Assembly: GCF_014193675.1 (NCBI RefSeq)
Contig: NZ_BLXZ01000003.1
Span: forward strand, 434,001-498,000
Reading direction: 5' to 3'
Length of the DNA: 64,000 bases
Origin: Geomonas limicola
GTDB lineage: Bacteria > Desulfobacterota > Desulfuromonadia > Geobacterales > Geobacteraceae
Both the position numbers and the translations under genes were made by a program. The notes under the pieces were generated by a model, which searched no databases, was not told where the DNA came from, and worked only from the letters and a program-made list of their open reading frames with translations. Positions 8,779-16,949 of the stretch are shown here, one piece after another (within the stretch, counting starts at the first letter, position 1; every line of letters starts with the position of its first letter).

Positions 8779-9995
8779 CACTTCTCCTGGGTCTTGATGC
8801 GGGAGCGGTCCTTGAGCTTTTCGAGCGGCTTCAGCACGATGCGCTCGCCCCCCTTGAGCCCTTGGGTCACCTGCACGAGATCCCCCACCTTCCCCCCCAG
8901 GGTGACCGGGGTCTCCGCGACCTCATCCCCCTTCACCAGGAAGACCACCTTTTTCCCGCCGCGCTCTACGACGGCGGAGGGCTGGATGGCCAGGAGGGGC
9001 TTGTTCTCGCCGGGGGCCACCGGGCGCTCCAGGAAGGCGACCTTCGCGCTCATCTCGGGAAGGATCCGGGGATCCCGGTCCAGAAAGCGCACCTTGACGA
9101 GCACGCTCCCCTTGCTGCGGTCGGCGGTGGGGACGATGGTGTGCAGCTCCCCCCTGAAGCGGGTATCGGAAAGGGCGTCCAGGAGGATCTCGCAGGGCTG
9201 CCCCATCTTCACCCGCGCGATGTTCGCCTCGGAGACGTCGGCCTCGACCTCGAGGGAGCCCATGTCGGCAAGGGTTACCACGGCGGCCTTGGCGTTGGCC
9301 GCGGCGGCCAGGGGCGAGACGATGTCGCCCACGTCGGCGTTCTTGGTGAGCACCACGCCGTCGAAGGGGGCGCGGATCAGGGTGTAGTCGAGCGAGGCCT
9401 CGGCGCCGGCGAGGGCGGCCTGGGCGGCACGGATGTTGTCGCGGGCCCCGGCGCTGGCGGCGACGGCACGGTCGTAGCGTGCCATGGCGGAGTCGTAGTC
9501 GGATTGGGAGATGATCCCCTGGTTGATGAGTTCCTTGTTGCGGGAGAGGTTGCGGGCGGCGTCCTTCTCCTCGACCCGGGCCTGCTCGAGGAGGGTGCGG
9601 GCGTTGGCGAGCGAGGCCTGGGCCTGGTCCTTGGTGGCCGTGACGTCACGGTTCTCCAGGCGGGCCAGGGGCTGGCCGGCGCGCACCACGCTCCCCTCCT
9701 CGACACCGAGCCACTCGAGCCGGCCGGTCGCCTTCGAGGAGACCGCCGCCTTGCGCTGGGCCACCACGTACCCGCTGGCGTTTAAAAGGGAGAAGGTCTG
9801 GGACGGGTAGACCAGCGAAACGGTGGCGATCTCGACCTGCACCGGGCGGTTCACCAGCACCCGCCATCCCACGAGCACTACCAGGAGGAGGGCTCCGGCA
9901 ATCAGGAGCCAAAAGCGCCGTCCCTTGCCGCGGCCGGCGGGGGAGGTGTAGCGCTCCTTGTCGATGGTGAGCTTGTTCAGGTCATCTTGAGCCAT
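8778..9995 (-). CDS. Periplasmic adaptor (membrane fusion protein), MacA/HlyD-like
   Basis: This 405-residue adaptor should link the inner-membrane ABC permeases to an outer-membrane channel. One TM anchor (about residues 28-48, FWLLIAGALLLVVLVGWRVLV) is followed by a biotinyl-lipoyl half-motif (GSVVRAGQPLARL), a long alpha-hairpin (roughly 120-200), the second lipoyl half (IRAPFDGVVLTKNADVGD) and beta-barrel domains. The ATG at 9995 has GGAG eight bases upstream, and the longer reading frame adds 16 residues without a Shine-Dalgarno. It is the first gene of the operon. No TolC-like partner is in the window. Confidence 0.92.
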   Translation of the reverse strand: MAQDDLNKLTIDKERYTSPAGRGKGRRFWLLIAGALLLVVLVGWRVLVNRPVQVEIATVSLVYPSQTFSLLNASGYVVAQRKAAVSSKATGRLEWLGVEEGSVVRAGQPLARLENRDVTATKDQAQASLANARTLLEQARVEEKDAARNLSRNKELINQGIISQSDYDSAMARYDRAVAASAGARDNIRAAQAALAGAEASLDYTLIRAPFDGVVLTKNADVGDIVSPLAAAANAKAAVVTLADMGSLEVEADVSEANIARVKMGQPCEILLDALSDTRFRGELHTIVPTADRSKGSVLVKVRFLDRDPRILPEMSAKVAFLERPVAPGENKPLLAIQPSAVVERGGKKVVFLVKGDEVAETPVTLGGKVGDLVQVTQGLKGGERIVLKPLEKLKDRSRIKTQEK

Positions 9996-10066
9996 AGGTC
10001 GCACTCCGCGTGAAATTCTAGATTTCTTATCATAAAACAGCACACCCGAAAACCTGAAACACGTTC

Positions 10067-10410
10067 AGCCACGGAGTCACCAAGAACACGGAGAATAACC
10101 CTGCAGTTCGGAGCAAGCTACCACATCGGCGACCAACAAAGGTAAAACCTTTCCTGATGCTCGCTGGTCTGCCGCAAGTGCGTCCCTTCCCCCTTCAGGC
10201 CCATCCCCACCCCGACCCTCCCCTTGAAGGGGAGGGGGAGTTTTTGCGAGCGGAAGATTGACGTAATCTGGAAATCTATCCCAACTGGTACGGCCTTCCA
10301 CGCGAACGCCCGAGGCCGAACCCCAAAATGATTATGCTCGGCCTTCAGCTAAAAGGAACCGCAGCTCAGGGAAACCGCCTTTCTCCGTGTCCTTCGTGGC
10401 TCCGTGGCTA
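10067..10410. repeat. Composite inverted-repeat element, copy 3 (intergenic 9996-10424)
   Basis: The two arms, 10067-10096 and 10381-10410, are near-perfect inverted copies about 30 bp long made of CCACGGAG/CACCAAG-type units, about 285 bp apart. The interior holds the core hairpin ACTGGTACGGCCTTCC ... GAGGCCGAACCCC (about 10283-10324) and a separate C-rich palindrome (10201-10240). No ORF is credible in this gap. Confidence 0.85.
10201..10240. repeat. CCCTCCCC/GGGGAGGG palindrome
   Basis: This is a C-rich to G-rich palindrome centred on CCTCCCCTTGAAGGGGAGG, sitting inside inverted-repeat copy 3. Related C-rich palindromes are at 39119-39160 and 59866-59899. Sequences of this kind are widely scattered in proteobacterial genomes. 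Confidence 0.7.
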
Positions 10411-10424
10411 GTAACGGTTCTACG

Positions 10425-10706
10425 TTACAGCTCCTCTACCAGCAGTTCGGTTACCTCAACGTCGGGACGCTCGACGAGGAGCCAGCGTTCGAGTTCCTGC
10501 AACTGGCTCCGGGCGTGGCTCGCACTCTGGGAGAGGGTCACGAAGGCGAGTTCGGCATCCTCGGGCTGGTCGTTCAGCCCCGCCTCGCTGCAGGCGACGT
10601 TGAACCGGTTGCGCGCCCGGGACAGGACGCTCTTCACGATGGAACGCTTCTCCTTCAAGGTCCGGCTGGTCAAACGCAAACGCAACATGAGCATGACGAC
10701 GTGCAT
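10425..10706 (-). CDS. DUF503 family protein (YlxP-like)
   Basis: This small 93-residue cytoplasmic protein has the DUF503 pattern: an N-terminal beta strand with RLRLTSRTLKEKRSIVKSVLSR and then RNRFNVACSEAG, followed by AELAFVTLSQSASHARSQLQEL. In Firmicutes YlxP is encoded next to rbfA and nusA and is thought to touch ribosome biogenesis, but here it stands alone between two repeat elements. The biochemical role is unknown. Confidence 0.85.
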   Translation of the reverse strand: MHVVMLMLRLRLTSRTLKEKRSIVKSVLSRARNRFNVACSEAGLNDQPEDAELAFVTLSQSASHARSQLQELERWLLVERPDVEVTELLVEEL

Positions 10707-10750
10707 AGGTAACCCCTGATCAAGGTTAAGGCTAAGGCTAAGAAAAACCG

Positions 10751-11012
10751 TTCACCGCAAAGACGCAAAGTACGCGAAGGAACCCAAAAGGTGTCTTTCA
10801 CAAAAAGGCACATAGGACACAACAATAAAACCAAGTTCTCAGGCTGGTACGGCCTTTCCCGTTTACGGAAGTGACCGAACCAGTTTATTAAATATCGCCT
10901 TGGAAGGGGCTCCCCATCCGGACTGACCGGTACTTCGGGATGTTTCTTCGCGTCCTTTGCGTCTTTGCGGTAAGATGCTTTTGGCTTTTTGTGCCTTTGT
11001 GCCTTTTCGTGG
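10751..11012. repeat. Composite inverted-repeat element, copy 4 (intergenic 10707-11144)
   Basis: Two inverted-repeat pairs interleave here. CCGCAAAGACGCAAAG-type arms lie at 10751-10783 and 10944-10973. A second pair of CACAAAAAGGCAC-type arms lies at 10798-10823 and 10986-11012. The core hairpin GCTGGTACGGCCTTTCC ... GACCGAACCAG spans about 10842-10883. The A-B-A'-B' order looks like one element inserted in another. The rest of the gap up to 11144 holds only the leader of the following gene. Confidence 0.82.
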
Positions 11013-11144
11013 CAAAAGGCCTTTCGGGTTCTACCTTACTCCCGCGGTCCACCTTTTCTCAACCCCTCACTATGTACCGCATTCTCACGTTGTCAGCCAG
11101 ACGCAATTTCGCTACACTGCGGGCTTCTCGAAAAGGAGCCTGCC

Positions 11145-12281
11145 GTGACGATCCCACGCCTGTCCCTGTTCTGTCTTCTCCTTGCCCTTGCTACGCTTAC
11201 CGGCTGTGCCGCGACGCTACACACCTCGCAGCTCCCCGCGGGTTTCTCGGTGCGGCCGCTTGCCAAGATCGATGCCGGCAGCAACTGGGCGGTTGCCCCC
11301 AACGGCACCATCGCCGCGGTGCAGGAGAAGGCACTCGTCCTGGTGGTGGGGTCCGACCCGAAGTCGAACATCCCGGTGGCGACCACGCCCCCCCTGGCAC
11401 TCGCCTTCTCGCCGAAGGGAGACCGGCTGGCCGCTGGCTTCGCCGAGGGCACCCAGAGCTCGCTGCGCAGCTACGACCTGGGTGGAAGACTCCTCGCTGA
11501 GACCAAGGTTCCCGGCCGGGTGACGGCCATTGCCTGGCGCAACGAGACGGAACTCGTGGCGACCTCGCTCTTCGTGAAACGCCTGAGTTCCGGCGCGGAA
11601 CTCTCCTCCTTTCTGTGCCGCTGGGACCTGAAGGAGGCACCGGCCTCGACGCTCATCTTCAATGTGGTGCTGGAGTCCAAACTCGGCCAGCAGCCCGAGG
11701 CGGACCTGGCACGCACGCTCAACTTCGCCCTCTCCCCCTACGGTGACGAGATCGCCTACACCACGCTCAAGGACTCGCCGTTGTTACCCCCCTACCAGCG
11801 GGTCGCGCTGCGCCACCTGGAAAGTAGCGCCGAGCGGGTGGTCGCGGAAGTGCCGCTCTTTTCGGGTGGCCCCGCCTACCTGCCGGACGGCAACTACCTC
11901 CTGGTCGGGACCACGGGGATCATGACCCGCAAGCTGAAGCTTCCCGAGGGGGGCGAGGTCGACGCCTGGACCAGCCCCGGCGACCGGATCGCGGTCTCCC
12001 CTTCCGGTAACTACCTCCTTTTGGACCACCGGATCTACCAGGGGAACCAGGAACTCTTCACCCTGCCGCGCAAGGCGTGGGGGAGCTTCCTCCCGGACGG
12101 TAGCGGGATCGTGGTGGCGGACGGGGGAAATCTCTTCCTGGTCTCGGGGCTGAACGACCAACCGCGCCCCGCGCCCCCCAGGGAGCTCGAGCGCATCCTG
12201 CAGCTGCGCAGGCAGCTCATGCAGGGGACGATCGGCGACGCGGAGTACAAGGCCCGGCTCAAGAAGCTGCGCCAACCCTGA
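11145..12281 (+). CDS. Lipoprotein with beta-propeller-like repeats and SHOCT-like tail
   Basis: This 378-residue protein has a lipoprotein signal peptide ending in the lipobox LTGC (Cys about residue 21). The middle consists of repeated strands resembling WD40/PD40 propeller blades (PPLALAFSPKGDRLAAGF, LNFALSPYGDEIAYTT, DRIAVSPSGNYLLLDH). The last ~30 residues (ELERILQLRRQLMQGTIGDAEYKARLKKL, split here as ELERILQLRRQLMQGTIGD and AEYKARLKKL) match the pattern of SHOCT-type short C-terminal domains. The GTG start at 11145 has AGGAG six bases upstream. A longer open frame upstream runs through repeat DNA and is rejected. No enzymatic motif is seen and the function is unknown. Confidence 0.82.
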   Translation: MTIPRLSLFCLLLALATLTGCAATLHTSQLPAGFSVRPLAKIDAGSNWAVAPNGTIAAVQEKALVLVVGSDPKSNIPVATTPPLALAFSPKGDRLAAGFAEGTQSSLRSYDLGGRLLAETKVPGRVTAIAWRNETELVATSLFVKRLSSGAELSSFLCRWDLKEAPASTLIFNVVLESKLGQQPEADLARTLNFALSPYGDEIAYTTLKDSPLLPPYQRVALRHLESSAERVVAEVPLFSGGPAYLPDGNYLLVGTTGIMTRKLKLPEGGEVDAWTSPGDRIAVSPSGNYLLLDHRIYQGNQELFTLPRKAWGSFLPDGSGIVVADGGNLFLVSGLNDQPRPAPPRELERILQLRRQLMQGTIGDAEYKARLKKLRQP

Positions 12282-12451
12282 AGGCTTTCGCTAGGGGGAA
12301 GCAAAGGACACCAAGGACCACAGAGGAAACCAACCGTCCCTAGTCCCCAGTCCCTCGCCTTTACCTCTCCCTTTTTGCTTGCCCGCACCTTGTAAAAGGT
12401 GTATCCATGCTGTCCCGCAATTTCACACGTACTACCGAAGGAGAAACACCG

Positions 12452-13648
12452 ATGGGCATTCTTGCCAACACCGTCAGCGTCTGCCATTTCCAGGTCCAGG
12501 GGGAACTCCCCAAGCGCGAAGAACTCTACGCCTGGGCCTGTACCCAACTCGCCGGTCACCGCTTCACCCCGATCGACCAGGGAACCGAAGAGTTCTCGAT
12601 CGGCTGGGTCCACCTGGACGACCCGAGGCTTGCCGAATTCGACTCCCCCACCGCCTGCTGGCGTGAAAACTTCCTGACCTTCACCCTGCGCCGCGACCGC
12701 CGCGCCGTACCGTCCGCGGTCCTGAAGGCGCACCTGGAACGCGCCAAGGAACAGTTCCTGGCCGAGAACCCGAGCTTCACCAAGGTCCCCAAGCAAAAAC
12801 GCGAGGACCTGAAGGAAGCGGTACGTGCCATGCTCCTATCCCAGACGCTCCCGACTCCCTCGACCTACGACGTGGTCTGGGACACCACCACCGGGATGGT
12901 CACCTTCAGCTCGCTGTCGCCCAAGGTAATCGAGATGTTCGAGGACCTGTTCAAGAAGACCTTCGAGGGGCTGCGCCTGTCGGCCTTCCACCCCTACGCC
13001 CGCGCCGAAAAGGTGCTGGACGAGGGGAACCGCGTGCTCTTGAAGCAGGCCAACAAGGCAAGCGGCGACAGCTACCTGGAACTCATCAAGGAGAACCAGT
13101 GGCTGGGGACCGACTTCCTGCTCTGGCTCATGTACCAGACCATGAACGAGGCCTCGGAATACCGGGTGAACCAGCCGGGGATCCTCGTGGAGAACGAGCA
13201 GTTCGTGGGATACCTGGATGACCGGGTCATCCTCTTGGGGGCGGGCGACAACGGCGCGCAGAAGATCACCGTGGCCGGGCCGCAGGACCGCTTCAACGAG
13301 GTGCGCAGCGCGCTTTTGAACAACAAGCAGATCACCGAGGCGACGCTGCACCTGGAGACGGGGGACGACCACTGGAAGATGACCCTGAAAGGGGAGCTGT
13401 TCCACTTCGCCTCGCTCAAGTCGCCGGCAGTGAAGATCGAGAAGGACAACACCACCGATCCGGACCTGGAGCGCGAAGCGGTGTTCTTCGAGCGGATGGT
13501 TGTTCTGGAGAAGGGGACCCAGCTCTTCGACTCGCTGTTCGCGGAGTTCCTGAAGCTGAGGCTCGGTGCGGGCTGGGGCGAGCAGGAGGCGGCGATCACC
13601 GGCTGGCTCAACATCTGCCCGAGCTGCCACGCCGCACTGGCCAAGTAA
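12452..13648 (+). CDS. RdgC-like recombination-associated protein
   Basis: The N-terminal ~200 of 398 residues align by eye with RdgC, a ring-shaped DNA-binding protein that restrains RecA: FTPIDQGTEEFSIGWVHLDD, the LRRDRRAVPSAVLKAHLE helix, KQKREDLKEAVRAMLL and YDVVWDTTTGMVTF. E. coli RdgC is 303 residues. This one has a longer, divergent C-terminal half ending in a NICPSCH motif. The ATG at 12452 has AAGGAG eight bases upstream, and an in-frame ATG 45 nt earlier lacks one. It is monocistronic with its own terminator. I am confident of the family and less so of the function. Confidence 0.82.
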   Translation: MGILANTVSVCHFQVQGELPKREELYAWACTQLAGHRFTPIDQGTEEFSIGWVHLDDPRLAEFDSPTACWRENFLTFTLRRDRRAVPSAVLKAHLERAKEQFLAENPSFTKVPKQKREDLKEAVRAMLLSQTLPTPSTYDVVWDTTTGMVTFSSLSPKVIEMFEDLFKKTFEGLRLSAFHPYARAEKVLDEGNRVLLKQANKASGDSYLELIKENQWLGTDFLLWLMYQTMNEASEYRVNQPGILVENEQFVGYLDDRVILLGAGDNGAQKITVAGPQDRFNEVRSALLNNKQITEATLHLETGDDHWKMTLKGELFHFASLKSPAVKIEKDNTTDPDLEREAVFFERMVVLEKGTQLFDSLFAEFLKLRLGAGWGEQEAAITGWLNICPSCHAALAK

Positions 13649-13677
13649 ATCCTAGCCACAAAACGGCTCAAAAGCAC

Positions 13678-13737
13678 AAAAAAGACCTTCCGGTAACCAG
13701 CACAAACAGTGCGGCACCCGGAAGGTCTTTTTTTTTA
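13678..13737. terminator. Rho-independent terminator after the rdgC-like gene
   Basis: The stem AAAAGACCTTCCGG (13680-13693) pairs with CCGGAAGGTCTTTT (13718-13731) and is followed by a run of T. A-runs on the left side let it work in both directions, although the gene on the right (mnmA, minus strand) ends about 300 bp further on. Confidence 0.88.
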
Positions 13738-13752
13738 ACCAAAAAACTTATG

Positions 13753-14023
13753 CGCCACGGAGCCACCAAGCACACGGAGCAAGGCTCGACGCGGTTGAGC
13801 TACCCGCCTATCGCCGACGGGCAACAAGAACCGTCATGACCGGTTCGGCCTGGCACGTTCACGGTAAAGGCCGAACCCGTTTAAAAGGTTTACCTGCCGT
13901 TGTTTTTCCTCTGCGTACCCCTGTGTCCTCTGTGGTTACAAGCTTTTAGCCTTCGATTTTTTACTGGATGTTGTGACCATTGATCCTGAAGTTTTTCTCC
14001 GTGTCCTTGGTGGCTCCGTGGCG
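13753..14023. repeat. Composite inverted-repeat element, copy 5 (intergenic 13649-14035)
   Basis: The 27-bp arms at 13753-13779 and 13997-14023 are inverted copies with a single mismatch. Inside are the core hairpin GACCGGTTCGGCCTGG ... AAAGGCCGAACCCG (about 13838-13880) and an unpaired half-arm of the CTCTGTG/CCTGTGTCC type (about 13905-13938). The element separates the rdgC-like gene from mnmA, which converge here. Confidence 0.88.
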
Positions 14024-14035
14024 AAACCCGGTTTT

Positions 14036-15100
14036 TTATAAAGCCCCGGTGATCAGGCCGCCGCCCAAGACTTCGTCGTCGCGGTAAAAGACCACGGACT
14101 GTCCCGGGGTCACGGACTTCTGGGGCTCGGCGAAACGCACCTCGCCCTCGCCCCCCGGCAGCAGGGTCACCACGCAGTCGAAGGGGTGCTGACGGTAGCG
14201 GATCTTGCACGCAGCGCGCACCTCGTCCCCCTCGGGCGGCACGATCCAGTTGAGCTCCGCGACCCTGAGCCCGGGGGCGAAGAGCCCCTCGACCTCGCCG
14301 ACGGTGACCCGGTTTTTTTGAGGGTCGATCCCCACCACGTAGAGCGGCTCTTTCCAGGCGATGCCCAGGCCGCGCCGCTGCCCGATGGTGTAGCGGTGGG
14401 TCCCGCTGTGCCGACCCAGGACCGCGCCGCTTAGGTGCACGATCTCGCCGGGGCCACTCAGGCGCTCGGGCTCCTTTTCCAGGAAGGCGACGTAGTCGTC
14501 GTTGGGGATGAAGCAGATCTCCTGGCTGTCGCTCTTCTGGGCTACCGGCAACCCGTAAGCCGCGGCGCGCCGGCGCACCTCGTCCTTGGACTCGACCTCG
14601 CCCAGGGGAAACACCACGCGGCTTAGCTGCTCCTGGGTCAGGGTGTAGAGGAAGTAGGACTGGTCCTTGGCCAGGAAGGCCGCCTTCTTCAGGTGCCACA
14701 AGCCGTCCTCACCCGCCACGTTGCGCACGTAGTGTCCGGTCGCGAGATAATCGGCCCCGAGCTCCCGTGCCTTTTCCAGCAGCAGCCCGAACTTCACGTA
14801 CTTGTTGCAGCGCACGCAGGGGTTGGGGGTCTCCCCGCCGAAGTAGCGGGACCTGAACTCCTCCATGATGAGCCGGGCGAACTCCTCCTCGAAGTGCACC
14901 TGGTGGAAGGGGATCCCCAGGTAGTCGGCGACGAGCTCCGCGTCCCCCTTGGTCCCCGGCACCTCGCCGGGGCGCTCGAAAAGCTTCATGTTGATCCCGA
15001 CCACCTCGGCCCCCTGCTCCTTCAAGAGGGCAGCCACCGTGGAGGAATCGACACCGCCGCTCATGGCGACGGCTATTTTCTTGCCGTGATAATTGTGCAT
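14036..15100 (-). CDS. mnmA: tRNA-specific 2-thiouridylase
   Basis: MnmA transfers sulfur to U34 of tRNA-Lys, -Glu and -Gln. The 354-residue protein has the PP-loop SGGVDSS (about residues 14-20), the first catalytic cysteine in NPCVRCNK (Cys98, with Cys95 where E. coli has Asp99) and the second in SQEICFIP (Cys196), then the C-terminal SUMT/EF-like beta domains with [10 protein letters not shown]. The ATG at 15100 has GGAG nine bases upstream, and a slightly longer frame exists without support. It appears monocistronic. Confidence 0.96.
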   Translation of the reverse strand: MHNYHGKKIAVAMSGGVDSSTVAALLKEQGAEVVGINMKLFERPGEVPGTKGDAELVADYLGIPFHQVHFEEEFARLIMEEFRSRYFGGETPNPCVRCNKYVKFGLLLEKARELGADYLATGHYVRNVAGEDGLWHLKKAAFLAKDQSYFLYTLTQEQLSRVVFPLGEVESKDEVRRRAAAYGLPVAQKSDSQEICFIPNDDYVAFLEKEPERLSGPGEIVHLSGAVLGRHSGTHRYTIGQRRGLGIAWKEPLYVVGIDPQKNRVTVGEVEGLFAPGLRVAELNWIVPPEGDEVRAACKIRYRQHPFDCVVTLLPGGEGEVRFAEPQKSVTPGQSVVFYRDDEVLGGGLITGAL

Positions 15101-15179
15101 GCCTTGCAGCTCCTGCCGTTTGTGATGAAGCACCATAGTTGACCGATTCTACCGGTAAGTGCAACTGTTAATTTCGGGC

Positions 15180-15330
15180 AAATCCCCCCTGTCCCCCCTT
15201 CGCAAAGGGAAGACCGCGAGGGCGACAGTTTGCAGAGGTTCAGCCCGGGGTGCTCCCAGGACAGCGGAAACGGTAGCGACGCAGCACTGCCGTCTGCCAC
15301 ACGTCCTCCCCTTTGCGAAGGGGGGAACGC
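15180..15330. repeat. Inverted pair of AATCCCCCCTGTCCCCCC-type hairpins (intergenic 15101-15458)
   Basis: A C-run hairpin at about 15180-15210 (AATCCCCCC ... TTCGCAAAGG) is mirrored by CTCCCCTTTGCGAAGGGGGG at 15303-15330. Similar single copies are found at 31769-31804 and 36379-36414, and another pair at 49134-49251. Apart from this the gap holds only the leader of the HDOD gene. Confidence 0.75.
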
Positions 15331-15458
15331 GAGGTCGGCCTTTCGCCAAGGTGGAGGCGGATGCGGCGCGGCGGTTTCCAAACGGCGGCTTATGCTGTAT
15401 TCTCATGGGAACCTGCGGCCGTTCACGCTGCGCACCCTGGTTTCCCTGGAGGCCCCCC

Positions 15459-16289
15459 ATGGCGCTCTCGCTTACCATACGACGGCTTTTGACCACGCAG
15501 CCCACCGACCTGCCGGTGTTCCACCCGATCGCGGTGAAGCTGCAGCAGCTGCTCGCCTCGCCCGACTACAAGATCGACGAGGTGATCGGACTCGCCAACG
15601 AGGACCAGTCGCTGGCCGGGCAGATCCTGAAGCTCGCCAACTCGACGGTGTACATCGGCCGGGTGCGCACCGAGACCATCAAGGATGCCGTGATCCGCCT
15701 GGGCGCGCACCAGGTCTCCAACCTCGCGATGGCCGCCTCGCAGGCGAGCCTGCACACCTCGGAGAACGCGGTCCTGAACAGGTTCATGCAGTCCCTGTGG
15801 CTGCACAGCCACTCCTGCGCGGTCGGTTCGCGCTTCCTGGCACGTACCGCGGGGTACCCGCAACTGGCGGACCAGGCCTACATGGCGGGACTGCTGCACG
15901 ACGTGGGAAAGCTCTACCTTTTGAAGGCGCTGGAGCGGCTGAACAAGGTGGGGGTGGCGCAGGCGGCGCTGGAGCCGGAACTGCTGCTGGAGATCTTCCA
16001 CGAGCTGCACGTGGAGCAGGGGTGCCGGCTCATGGAGCACTGGAACATGCCGAAGATCTACTACAACGCGGTGGCGAACCACCACGACATGAACTTCGAC
16101 ACCACCGACGTGGTGCTCACCGTGGTGCGCCTGGTGAACGCAAGCTGCAAGGCGAAGGGGATCGGGCTGGAGCACCAGCCGGAGCTGGACGTGCAGGCGC
16201 TGCCGGAGGCGGCGCTATTGCAGTTGCACCAGGACGAGCTGGACGATCTTTTCGAACTCCTGGAGGAGACCCAGGAGCTGGTGGTGTAG
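15459..16289 (+). CDS. HDOD domain protein
   Basis: This 276-residue single-domain protein has the HDOD fold (about residues 15-215), a relative of HD phosphohydrolases used in bacterial signalling. Visible landmarks are LPVFHPIAVKLQQLLA, LAGQILKLANSTVYIG, IRLGAHQVSNLAMA, MAGLLHDVGKLYLL (an HD pair is present) and the NHHDM region. No REC, GGDEF or EAL domain is attached. The ATG at 15459 is preceded by GGAGG with six bases of spacing. The longer open frame runs through the repeat element. The partner pathway is unknown. Confidence 0.9.
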   Translation: MALSLTIRRLLTTQPTDLPVFHPIAVKLQQLLASPDYKIDEVIGLANEDQSLAGQILKLANSTVYIGRVRTETIKDAVIRLGAHQVSNLAMAASQASLHTSENAVLNRFMQSLWLHSHSCAVGSRFLARTAGYPQLADQAYMAGLLHDVGKLYLLKALERLNKVGVAQAALEPELLLEIFHELHVEQGCRLMEHWNMPKIYYNAVANHHDMNFDTTDVVLTVVRLVNASCKAKGIGLEHQPELDVQALPEAALLQLHQDELDDLFELLEETQELVV

Positions 16290-16293
16290 GTTT

Positions 16294-16725
16294 TCAGGCC
16301 GCGGGCTGGGCCAGGACGCTTTGCTGATACTCCGCGATGATGGGGAAATCGGCTTCGGCCCAGTCGAGCTCGTGCAGGGTCGCCGGGGGGAGCCAGGTGA
16401 TGGCGGTGTGTTCGTAGAGGACGATCTCGCCGGCGGTGATGCTGCAGACGAACGGATAGAGCGTAACGGTCAGGTTCTCATAGCTGTGGGTGGCCGGGGT
16501 GAGCGGGCGCCCCACGGCGATCTCCACCCCCATCTCCTCGATCAACTCCCGCCTCAGGCACTCCTCGAGTTCTTCCCCAGGTTCCAGTTTCCCCCCCGGA
16601 AATTCCCACTTAAGCGGCAGGTTGGCTGAGGCCTTGCGCAGGGCGGAAAGCACCAGTCCGTCACGCTCGATGATGGCACAGGCTACGTGGACGTGTCGTT
16701 TTGCGGATGCGGTTTCGTTGGACAT
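16294..16725 (-). CDS. NUDIX hydrolase, MutT-like
   Basis: This 143-residue protein is probably an 8-oxo-dGTP diphosphatase or related nucleotide-cleansing enzyme. The full NUDIX box GX5EX7REUXEEXGU is present (GGKLEPGEELEECLRRELIEEMG read in pieces: GGKLEPGEELEE, then CLRRELIEEMG). It is preceded by LKWEFPGG, as in MutT, and followed by AITWLPPATLHELDWAEADFP. It converges with the HDOD gene, with only 4 nt between the stop codons. Confidence 0.93.
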   Translation of the reverse strand: MSNETASAKRHVHVACAIIERDGLVLSALRKASANLPLKWEFPGGKLEPGEELEECLRRELIEEMGVEIAVGRPLTPATHSYENLTVTLYPFVCSITAGEIVLYEHTAITWLPPATLHELDWAEADFPIIAEYQQSVLAQPAA

Positions 16726-16770
16726 GGCGACAACTATAGCATCTGCCGAGGGAAGGACAAAAATCTTTTC

Positions 16771-16935
16771 TCACCACAGAGGACACAGAGGGGCACAGAG
16801 GAAAAACAACAGCGAGGAAAACACTCCAAAGAGTCAGCCACTTCGGCTAAGGCGAAGGCACCAGGAAGTTCCCCTTCTAAGGCTTTTGGTCTTACCCTGT
16901 GTGCCTCGCTTTTCCCTCTGTGCGCCTCTGTGTTA
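16771..16935. repeat. Composite inverted-repeat element, copy 6
   Basis: CACCACAGAGGACACAGAGG-type units at 16771-16806 face inverted CCCTCTGTG/CCTCTGTG units at 16911-16935. The shared AGGCCGAACC core is not clear in this copy. It sits just downstream of the last gene of the exporter operon. Confidence 0.78.
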
Positions 16936-16949
16936 GTGCTTCGTTTTTT

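Noticed and set aside
10989..11144. Longer N-terminus for the propeller lipoprotein
   Set aside because: It would be translated from repeat DNA and would hide the lipoprotein signal peptide that begins at the GTG 11145.
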